DNA of 64,000 nucleotides, taken from assembly GCF_026626745.1 (NCBI RefSeq), contig NZ_JAPNJW010000002.1, positions 4,426,151-4,490,150 of the forward strand, in the 5' to 3' direction. Positions within the stretch are counted from its first letter, which is position 1; each line of letters opens with the position of its first letter. Shown piece after piece: positions 1 to 6,725 of this stretch. The position numbers and the translations under genes are program-made. Origin of the DNA: Nannocystis sp. RBIL2. GTDB taxonomy: Bacteria; Myxococcota_A; Polyangia; Nannocystales; Nannocystaceae. The notes below the pieces were generated by a model. The model did not search any database. It worked only from the letters and a program-made list of their open reading frames with translations, and was not told the DNA's origin.

Positions 1-372
1 TGTGGCGCGCCGCCAGCGTCCGAGGCGGAGAGCGGGGCGATGATGGCCTGGGTCGCCGGACTGGGGCTCCCGGCGGGTGCCCACGACATGGCGCTGCCGG
101 ATGCACTGCGAGCGTCGAGCCAGGACGGACGCGTTCGGGTGCTGGTCGGTGGCGACAATCGACGCTGCCTGCTGCTCAAGCGGCAGATCGGCTACAAGGA
201 CAACTTCGAGGGCGCGCTGTACTGCGACGCGCCGGTGCGGCTGGACGAGATCGTCGAGCGTCCAGGTGCGCCGGCGGTCGTCTCGATCACCGGCGACGCG
301 GAATTCGAGGAGCTGTACGTGCGCGCGGGCTACGGCGACCGCCGCTTCGCAGTGTACTTCGATCTCAATTGA
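1..372 (+). CDS. Hypothetical protein, 5' end cut by window edge
   Basis: The frame is open from the first base of the window to a TGA after codon 124, so the gene probably begins upstream. Two Met codons at 40 and 43 are possible internal starts, but no ribosome binding site is evident there. The visible C-terminal part (Arg/Asp-rich, ending in AVYFDLN) shows no signal peptide or membrane segment and I recognise no domain. Third codon positions are strongly G/C as in neighbouring real genes, which is why I keep it. Confidence 0.4.
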   Translation, partial: CGAPPASEAESGAMMAWVAGLGLPAGAHDMALPDALRASSQDGRVRVLVGGDNRRCLLLKRQIGYKDNFEGALYCDAPVRLDEIVERPGAPAVVSITGDAEFEELYVRAGYGDRRFAVYFDLN

Positions 373-534
373 CCGCTGCCAGGTTCGGGGCGGCCCGGGT
401 CGCGGCGCTTCTCTGAGTAAGCGGGTGGGCAGCAGGCGACCGCCGGCGGTCGTCGATACGTCTTTTCCGCTGGTGCGACCCGTGACGAGTCACGAACGGT
501 AGCGCTGCGCTCTCGGCGGAGCGCAACCAAATCA

Positions 535-849
535 CTACGGTCTTCCGCGTCCCTGACGGCGGTTGTCCGTGAAGACGAAACCGACGCCATCCTTGTCGCG
601 TTTGATACAGAGCCACTCGTCGGCGTTGCGGTCGGACTCGAGGATCTCGAACTCGATTGACGGGGGCTCCCCAAGAGCGATAGCCTCGAGAACGACATCT
701 TCGACCGTGATGAGTTCGAAGGGCGGGGGGCAACCACCCTCGGGCTCACCATCACCCGCAGCTGCTGGCGACGGCGTCCCCCAAACGACCAAACTGGAGA
801 ATACACCAAGTGTAAGGTTACGGAGGGTGCATCTGACGATAACTCGCAT
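535..849 (-). CDS. Small secreted protein, Ca-binding-like DxNxDxWxC motif
   Basis: 104 aa. The start is an ATG preceded by a strong ribosome binding site (AAGGGGAAGGA, about 1 nt before the ATG triplet region); the open frame continues further upstream but without coding character. Residues 1 to about 27 form a Sec signal peptide (basic start, hydrophobic VFSSLVVWG, AAAG cleavage region). The mature part has two Cys and the pattern ESDRNADEWLCIK followed by FTDN, which matches small exported bacterial proteins carrying an EF-hand-like DxNxDGxxC loop. In this copy the loop glycine is Glu, so calcium binding is uncertain. Function is unknown. It stands alone, with no operon partner on its strand nearby. 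Confidence 0.7.
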   Translation of the reverse strand: MRVIVRCTLRNLTLGVFSSLVVWGTPSPAAAGDGEPEGGCPPPFELITVEDVVLEAIALGEPPSIEFEILESDRNADEWLCIKRDKDGVGFVFTDNRRQGRGRP

Positions 850-1004
850 ATCCTTCCCCTTTCCTGTCGGTGATCCGCTTTGAGCCCAGGCATGCTCAAC
901 TCCCGTACGGAGCTGACTCCGCACGGATCGCCAGTCATGCCGCCGGACTCCCGGGTCGACCTTTGAATGCGGCGGGCTGGCGGATCGAAATCTACTGCCC
1001 TCGC

Positions 1005-1334
1005 TCACGGTGACAAGTGATTTACCTCGCCTGCGCGACTGTGGGCCAGCACGAGCAAGAAGACCCACGCCTTGCGCTCACGGCCGCTGTCGGGGTCGTA
1101 GAGGCATCGCGCACGCCACATCGTCGAGTCGCCAAGGGCCGATACCCACAGCGGGTGCGTCTCGACCGCCAGTGGCCACGGTCGGAGGTTGGGCCGCAAG
1201 GGATCGACGGTGCCGAGGACGGCGCACACCGCCTCATGCTCGGTGAGCAGCTCATTCCGAGCGGCACCTCGTCGGCCGCACGTTGCGCAAGACCATGGCC
1301 CGGACAGGCACGTCGCGTGGGTCGGAGCCGGCAC
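1005..1334 (-). CDS. Hypothetical protein, possibly 5'-truncated
   Basis: 109 aa from a GTG; no ribosome binding site stands out, so the true start may be lost. Codon use is coding-like over the C-terminal 80 residues (ARNELLTEHEAV to the end), including a Trp-rich core with LRPWPLAV, PLWVSALGD and KAWVFLLVLAHS. The N-terminal 25 residues look less coding. I recognise no family. The shape (a decayed start with a well-formed end) suggests a remnant rather than an intact gene. Confidence 0.35.
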   Translation of the reverse strand: MPAPTHATCLSGPWSCATCGRRGAARNELLTEHEAVCAVLGTVDPLRPNLRPWPLAVETHPLWVSALGDSTMWRARCLYDPDSGRERKAWVFLLVLAHSRAGEVNHLSP

Positions 1335-1556
1335 GGACCAGGGCCTTCGTGAAGCCCGTGACCCGCGGCCGTGTTACCTTCGCCGACACTTCGACGAAAT
1401 TCCCCCTTCGAACCGCTTAGGCGCCCCTGAACCTCCTGCCGCATGCCCCGCGAGTGGTTGTTGAGGGAACGGTCGAAGCGTCCGCGCCGGTGAACAGCTC
1501 GTAACAGACGTGGTGGGGCGAGAGGCCCGGACGTAGGGCAACCTCGCCGCCGCGCG

Positions 1557-4500
1557 CTACGGTCTCATCATCATCGAGTCCGGGCCTGGGGCTTCGACGA
1601 TCTGCTCCACACCGAGGAGGGATGCGAACGCCTGCGCGAGCGCGGCCTTGTTCATCGGCGCCTCTCCGGGCATCTTCAGCGCGAGCCCGCGGATCCCGTT
1701 TTCCCAGTCGAACGTCCGCAAGCAAGCCTCGGGCAGGTAGAATTCCTTCTCGGCGTGAAACGTACGCCAAGTCTCACCCGGGAGACGCAGGCATCCTTCC
1801 ACGATCCAGCTGTCATCGTCCACCACGACGTCGAACGAGATCTCCGCCCGTTCGCCGAAGAAGAACGAGGGCTCGACGCTTCCTTCGAGCGCGGTGAGGT
1901 GACGTTCGATCACCGTGCGGTACTCGTGCTTCGCCGGCAGGTACACGATGTACTTCCAGCGCTGCGTCTCGGCCACGGCCGTATGGTCCTGCATCGGCTC
2001 TCGCCAGAAGACGACGCCTTCCAGCCCATTCACGTCTGCTTGCCACGGCGCGTCGGTGACGACCTTCACCCACCCATTCACGGCGAACGCCGGGGGGCCG
2101 GGTTCGGGAGGCGGGCCCTGACCCGGCTCCGCGGCAGGCTCGCACAACATCGGGTCCATCTGGAGGAGCGGCGTGCCGCCGGCGGGGCGGCGCGCCGCGA
2201 GCTCGGCGATGAACGCCTCGATCTCGTCCTCGAAGGGCAGCCGCGGCGAGCCGGCCGGGTCGAAGGTCGGCAGTTCGGGCGGCGGCAGGCCGAGCCTGGC
2301 GAGCACGCTGGTACACACGCGCAGGTCGTCGAACCAGGAGAACTGCGGGCCGTCGGCCCAGGCCTCGCGGTAGCCGGCGAGCGCCAACGGTCCGGCGAGG
2401 TCGAGCTCGCCCAGCGCGAGGTGGGCCGCCGCGAGGATGCCCGCGACGCGGCGATTGTCGTGGCGCGTCGCGGCGACGCGGGCGTCGGCGAGCGCCTTTC
2501 GGGCTTCGGTGTGTCGGTCGAGGTTGGCGAGGCAGACGGCGCGCCAGGCGTGGGCGCGGGCGCCGTCGGATCCCATCCGACGTGCGAGCTTCACCGCCTC
2601 GGACATGTGCGACAGGGCCGCCGCGAATGCGCCGTGGGCCGCCTCGATCCGGCCGGAGAGCAGATGCCAGTCGGCGGCCAGATCCACGCACAACTTGCTC
2701 GTGAGATGGGCCGACACTTCCTCGAGGAACGGCGCCGGGTCCTCGCCGCGGGCGAACGCGATGGCGGCGCGGCAGAGGTCGAGGGCGAAGGTGTCGTGTG
2801 CCTTGCCGAGGGCCGCCATGTCGGCCTCTGCCTCGTCCCAGCGGCCGAGGTCGGTCGCCAGCACTGCGCGGGCGTGGAGCGGGCCGCTGCTCACGTGGCC
2901 ATGCGCGAGCATCAGTCGGTGGGCGAGGGTCAAGGTGTGCATCGCGGCGTGGGTGCGGTTGGCGGCCGCGAGCGACTGACCCCGGTCGAAGAGACTGCCC
3001 CTCAGATTGCCGGGACGGCGGCGTTCGAGGTTGAGGCGGACCGCCACCTCGCGCATGGCCGCGGCTTCGGGTTCGCGCCCGACCTGGGCGAGCGCACACG
3101 ACAGGTCGCAGATCCGCCAACTCTGGGCCGTATGGTCGTCCAGGGCCGGGGGCTCGCACAGCCCGTCCGGGAACAGCGGGGTCAGGAGCTCGATCGTCAC
3201 CTGGTTTGCCGAGAGGTCGTCGAGGCGGTCACTCAGGCGCTCATCGTAGAACTCCGAGGCCCTGTCGAGGTCGCCGAGGCCGACGTATGCGCGGTAGGGC
3301 TCGAGCGAGCGCCGCAGGTCGGCGATGCAGGCGACTTCGTCGCCCTCGGGCGGGGCGCGGACGAAGTGACGGCGGACCGCGGCGGACGCGGCGGTGCTCT
3401 CATCGTGGTCGAGGCGCCTCAGCGCGTGGGCGCGGACGACCGGATGGAGGTCGTAGCGGTTGCTGCTGCGGTCCCACGTCAGGAAGCCGCGGGTCTCGAG
3501 CAGGCACAGGTCGGCGTGGACGTTGGCGAAATGGGCGCGGGTCCCGGGCTGGCGGGCGTACGAGTCCGCGAGCGCGTGATAGATGTCCCAGTTGGCGCAG
3601 AGGGCCCGCAGCTTGTCGCGTCGATCCAGCAACTCGCGCCGGGTGTCGTAGTAGGTCTCGGTGGCGAGCTCGGCCTCGACCTGGCGCAGCCGGGCGCGCG
3701 GGGGCGGGGGCGGGCGTCGCAGTCCGAGCGGCGTGCCGAAGAGCCCGAGCACATCATCGAGCTCGGCCGCGTAGTGCAGCGGGGCGAGCCGCGCCAGCAG
3801 GCGCTCGGCGCGAGCCGGCAGGGCGTCGAACGCGACCTCGAGGATGCTCTCGCGCAACTTGGCGGGCTCCCTGTCGAGGATCTCGGCGAGCAGCCAGGGT
3901 CCTTCCTGCATGCAGCCCGCGAGCAGCCGCCACAGCAAGGCGTGGTGATCGAGCGTCGCCATGGCCCGGGTCGCGCGCCCGACCCCTGGGCCGTCCGGAT
4001 CGAGGCCGAGCTCGCGCAGCAGCGCGGGCAGCTCGGCGGGGTCGAGGCCGTCGAGCGTGCGCAGCTCGACGCCGGGCGCGAGGCCCTCGCCGTCGCGCAG
4101 GTCGGTCGGGAAGATCCGCGAGGTCGCCAGCAGCCGCGACGGGCTCCCCTGACACAGCGCGCGCAGGAACTCGCCGTCGCGCGGGTCGGTGAACGAGTGG
4201 AGGTCGATGGCCTCGTCGGCGACCTCGTCGGGGAGGCGCATCGCATCGAGCCGGTGGTACGCGACCAGGGCTCGCTCGAGACCGTCGACGACGATCAGGA
4301 ACGGTCGCGCCCGCACGGCCGCGAGCACCTGGCGCTCGAGCTCCTCGCGGGGACCGTGGGCCGCCTCCGCGGGCGGCACCCCGGCCGCGTAGGCCGCGAG
4401 GCGACGGATCAGGGCCTCGAAGTGCGCGCCGCGCTCGTAGAAGCTGAACCACATGCAGCCGGCCCACGGCGGCGCGTCGGCGAGCCGCCGCTCGACCCAC

Positions 4501-4982
4501 GCCCAGGCCAGCGCGCTCTTGCCGACCCCGCCGCGCGCGCTGATCACCCGCGCGGTCTGCCCGTGCGCGAGCCAGGTGTCGAGCTCCGCGAGGTCGGCGG
4601 CGCGGCCGGTGAAGGCGTTCGACTGGAAGTACGGGTGGACGAGGTGCGGCGCGGGCGGGGCCGGCGTCTCGTACGGGCTCACGTGGGGTTCTGGGACCGG
4701 TTCATCGTCCAGGTCCGCGTCGTCGAAGGTCGCCTCGGGAGGCAGGGCGAGCAGGCGCAGCTCGGCGTAGGCGGCGGGGCCGAGGTCCGCGAGCGGGCCG
4801 TCCGGGAGCCTCAGGTCGGCCGGGCCCGGATCGTCGCCGACGCGGACGACGAGCGCGCCCTCGGGTTCACATGTCCCGTAAGACATGTCCAAAGGGACAA
4901 GGCCTGCGCGCCAGACGGCGTCGACGACGGCGGCCCGGGCGGACTCGGAAGCGTGAACGACGACGCGGCGCATCGGCCTCAT
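1557..4982 (-). CDS. STAND-class NTPase with TPR-like repeats and novel C-terminal domain
   Basis: 1141 aa. Residues about 5-50 resemble the start of DUF4062-type domains found at the head of many bacterial STAND proteins (weak match). An NB-ARC-like NTPase follows: P-loop GGVGKS near residue 151, Walker B FLIVVDGLE near 230, and sensor-like LLATSR near 290. A winged-helix region and helical TPR-like repeats follow (about 480-880). The last 230 residues form an unrecognised domain with many Trp and Asp. STAND proteins are signal-sensing switches, many of them in programmed cell death or antiphage defence; here the effector is not identifiable. The ATG at 4982 has GGAGATCC 9-15 nt upstream; a second Met at codon 4 is an alternative. 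A copy of a dispersed repeat lies inside codons 32-41 (see findings). Confidence 0.85.
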   Translation of the reverse strand: MRPMRRVVVHASESARAAVVDAVWRAGLVPLDMSYGTCEPEGALVVRVGDDPGPADLRLPDGPLADLGPAAYAELRLLALPPEATFDDADLDDEPVPEPHVSPYETPAPPAPHLVHPYFQSNAFTGRAADLAELDTWLAHGQTARVISARGGVGKSALAWAWVERRLADAPPWAGCMWFSFYERGAHFEALIRRLAAYAAGVPPAEAAHGPREELERQVLAAVRARPFLIVVDGLERALVAYHRLDAMRLPDEVADEAIDLHSFTDPRDGEFLRALCQGSPSRLLATSRIFPTDLRDGEGLAPGVELRTLDGLDPAELPALLRELGLDPDGPGVGRATRAMATLDHHALLWRLLAGCMQEGPWLLAEILDREPAKLRESILEVAFDALPARAERLLARLAPLHYAAELDDVLGLFGTPLGLRRPPPPPRARLRQVEAELATETYYDTRRELLDRRDKLRALCANWDIYHALADSYARQPGTRAHFANVHADLCLLETRGFLTWDRSSNRYDLHPVVRAHALRRLDHDESTAASAAVRRHFVRAPPEGDEVACIADLRRSLEPYRAYVGLGDLDRASEFYDERLSDRLDDLSANQVTIELLTPLFPDGLCEPPALDDHTAQSWRICDLSCALAQVGREPEAAAMREVAVRLNLERRRPGNLRGSLFDRGQSLAAANRTHAAMHTLTLAHRLMLAHGHVSSGPLHARAVLATDLGRWDEAEADMAALGKAHDTFALDLCRAAIAFARGEDPAPFLEEVSAHLTSKLCVDLAADWHLLSGRIEAAHGAFAAALSHMSEAVKLARRMGSDGARAHAWRAVCLANLDRHTEARKALADARVAATRHDNRRVAGILAAAHLALGELDLAGPLALAGYREAWADGPQFSWFDDLRVCTSVLARLGLPPPELPTFDPAGSPRLPFEDEIEAFIAELAARRPAGGTPLLQMDPMLCEPAAEPGQGPPPEPGPPAFAVNGWVKVVTDAPWQADVNGLEGVVFWREPMQDHTAVAETQRWKYIVYLPAKHEYRTVIERHLTALEGSVEPSFFFGERAEISFDVVVDDDSWIVEGCLRLPGETWRTFHAEKEFYLPEACLRTFDWENGIRGLALKMPGEAPMNKAALAQAFASLLGVEQIVEAPGPDSMMMRP
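4868..4899 (-). repeat. Dispersed GACATGTC-core repeat, copy A (inside coding sequence)
   Basis: Read on the minus strand: TGTCCC, a GGACATGTC core, then GGGACATGT. TGTCCC and GGGACA can pair around the core. About 24 of 31 positions agree with the copy at 35502. It encodes part of LDMSYGTCE in the STAND protein. Confidence 0.5.
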
Positions 4983-5126
4983 GGCCGCGGAGGATCTCCC
5001 ATGGGTGGGACTTCCACAAGCGCATGCACGCCCGCGCCGCTCACGACGGGCGAGCTGCCGTGCTGGACGAAAATGAGCGATTGCGAGGACCGCGAGGCGA
5101 TCATGGGCAGGCCCGACTGCCAGCTT

Positions 5127-5846
5127 TCAGTGAAAGACGACCTGACCGGAGCCCGTCTGGTCGACCTGGCGATCGCCGGGCTCACCCCACACGTGAATGG
5201 TACCGGAGCCGGTCAATTCGATGTCGATCAAGCCGCTGGCGCTCAGCTCGATGAGGCCCGAGCCGCGCGAACGAGCGACGGCGGCCTCAGCGACCAGCTC
5301 GCGGGCGAAGATCCCACCCGAGCCGGCGCTCTCGAACGAGATGTCACGGACCTGCCCGCCGAGGTGCAGGTCGCCCGAGCTGGTCGAGCGCACCTCGACC
5401 GCCGGGGAGGTCAGCGCTTCGACGACGAGCCCGCCCGAGCCCTGGTGGAGGATCTGCGTCAGTTCAGCCGCCTCGCCCAGGACCTCGACGTGGCCCGAGC
5501 TGCTGTTTTCGACCGCGTGCAATTGCCGGACTTCGACCTCGACCCGGCAGTCGCCGCGCGGGCGCAGCGAGTTCAGCCCGCGAGAGTCGATCCACAGCAC
5601 GTCGCCGTCGAGGTAGGTCTCGATGTCGTCGACGAGGTTGGAGTCGCAGACGACCCGCACGGCGTCCTCGTCGGCGAACGCGATCTCGATGTCGAGCGAG
5701 GTCGTGTTGTGGACGGCGTCGAACCCACGAAGCGCGCGCTCCTCGACCACGACGTCGCCGTTGCCCGTCAGCGGGAAGCAGCCGCCAAGGGCGAGGGCGA
5801 GGACGGGGAGCAGGCGCGAGAGAAGGGGACGATGACAGAGCGGCAT
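5127..5846 (-). CDS. Lipoprotein with DUF2807 (GIN/auto-transporter head-like) domain
   Basis: 239 aa. The start is set by a lipoprotein signal peptide: MPLCHRPLLSRLLPVLALALGGC, lipobox ALGGC with the lipidated Cys at about residue 23. The rest matches DUF2807: a short strand repeat in which Ser/Gly turns recur (NSSSGHVEV, GSGGLVVEAL, STSSGDLHL, SAGSGGIFA, GSGLIELSA, TGSGTIHV, TGSGQVVF). Such proteins form a beta-solenoid on the cell surface; the biochemical role is not established. The ribosome binding site is weak. It is followed downstream by the head-to-tail STAND gene about 145 bp away, probably as an independent unit. Confidence 0.85.
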   Translation of the reverse strand: MPLCHRPLLSRLLPVLALALGGCFPLTGNGDVVVEERALRGFDAVHNTTSLDIEIAFADEDAVRVVCDSNLVDDIETYLDGDVLWIDSRGLNSLRPRGDCRVEVEVRQLHAVENSSSGHVEVLGEAAELTQILHQGSGGLVVEALTSPAVEVRSTSSGDLHLGGQVRDISFESAGSGGIFARELVAEAAVARSRGSGLIELSASGLIDIELTGSGTIHVWGEPGDRQVDQTGSGQVVFH

Positions 5847-6298
5847 GACGGCGCTGCAACACCGGACGCGGGCGTCGGCGTCACCGGCGATCGACGTGCG
5901 CGTACGCGCCTGGGCGGGGTCTCGCCGCGGCAATCTCTTGGGGGCCTCGGTACTCCCACGCATGACCCCGCGCATCGGACCGCCCAACCGCGGAGGACCC
6001 TGGCGTGCGCGGCTCTGTGCGGACGTCCATGTCGCGGCAGGGAGCGAGCCTGTAACGCACCAAGGGGACAATGTGCTCCCGTGCGACGGGGGAACCACGC
6101 TCATCGAGCCCGAGGCGAGCTGCAAGCGCAGCAGGTCGCCGCGACGCTCGAGCTGTCGCGGACCGAGGTCGGGCGCAAGCCCGGCCACCGGCCGCCGCGG
6201 CCATGCATGGCCGCGCCGCTGGCGGCACGTCGATCACCTGCTCCTCCACGCCACGACCGCGCGTAAGAGCTCCCACGCCGGCCTCATGCCCTGGCAGA
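5847..6298. other. Intergenic stretch, nothing recognised
   Basis: About 450 bp upstream of the DUF2807 lipoprotein. Frames remain open on both strands because of GC content, but I see no start with a ribosome binding site, no motif and no repeat. It should contain the promoter of the minus-strand lipoprotein. Confidence 0.5.
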
Positions 6299-6649
6299 AT
6301 GGCGCGCGTGAAGGTGATCCGCCTGTTCCTCATCTTCGTCGCGTGTGCGGGGTGCACCGAGCCTGTCCGCGTGGTGGACGCGTTGATTGTCGAGGAGCAA
6401 CTCGAGCGAGTGACCGGCGCCGCCCTCCATCATTTCACGCGGCGCCGCTCGCACGCCGAACAACACACCTCGATCGGCTCGAGCGTGAACGCCACCGCGT
6501 TCGACCCGCACCCCGCGCAATGGCGGTTGCGGTTGCGTTCTCCCAGCGGCACGCGCAGGTGGTCGGCGAGCCGCAGCAGCATCGTGCGGCTCGGGAGCGA
6601 GCGGCCGGTCTCGACGAAGCTCAGGTACCGGGTCGAGACTTCCACCTGA
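6299..6649 (+). CDS. Lipoprotein gene fragment (signal peptide followed by non-homologous tail)
   Basis: An ATG opens a frame that starts with a convincing lipoprotein signal: basic MARVKVIR, hydrophobic LFLIFVACAGC with lipobox ACAGC. About 25 mature residues (TEPVRVVDALIVEEQLERVTG) look coding. From about 6430 the frame runs antisense over an XRE-regulator remnant, so the protein tail is probably accidental. I read this as the 5' end of a lipoprotein gene truncated by rearrangement; no function can be given. Confidence 0.35.
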   Translation: MARVKVIRLFLIFVACAGCTEPVRVVDALIVEEQLERVTGAALHHFTRRRSHAEQHTSIGSSVNATAFDPHPAQWRLRLRSPSGTRRWSASRSSIVRLGSERPVSTKLRYRVETST

Positions 6650-6660
6650 AGGGCCAGGTC
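6526..6660 (-). pseudogene. XRE-family helix-turn-helix regulator remnant
   Basis: The minus strand encodes DLALQVEVSTRYLSFVETG, then RSLPSRTMLLRLADHLRVPL and GERNR. This is the highly conserved helix-turn-helix core of the large XRE family, whose members usually read SQLDLA..VSTRHLSFVETGRS.PSR..VLRLAEHL.VPLRERN. Homology stops abruptly after ERNR, where a full protein would continue with LLLAAGYAP and about 200 further residues, and nothing recognisable precedes it. It is therefore a 45-codon fragment, wedged between the lipoprotein fragment and the kinase gene. Confidence 0.75.
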
Positions 6661-6725
6661 ACTCGAGCATGACGCTCGAGGTCGCGCCGCTTCGCAAGAC
6701 GCTGCGCTCGGCGTACCCTGTGACC

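Noticed and set aside
1755..6266. A 1503-codon open frame on the plus strand.
   Set aside because: Antisense to the STAND gene and DUF2807 lipoprotein gene; it arises from high GC third positions, has no domain and no ribosome binding site.
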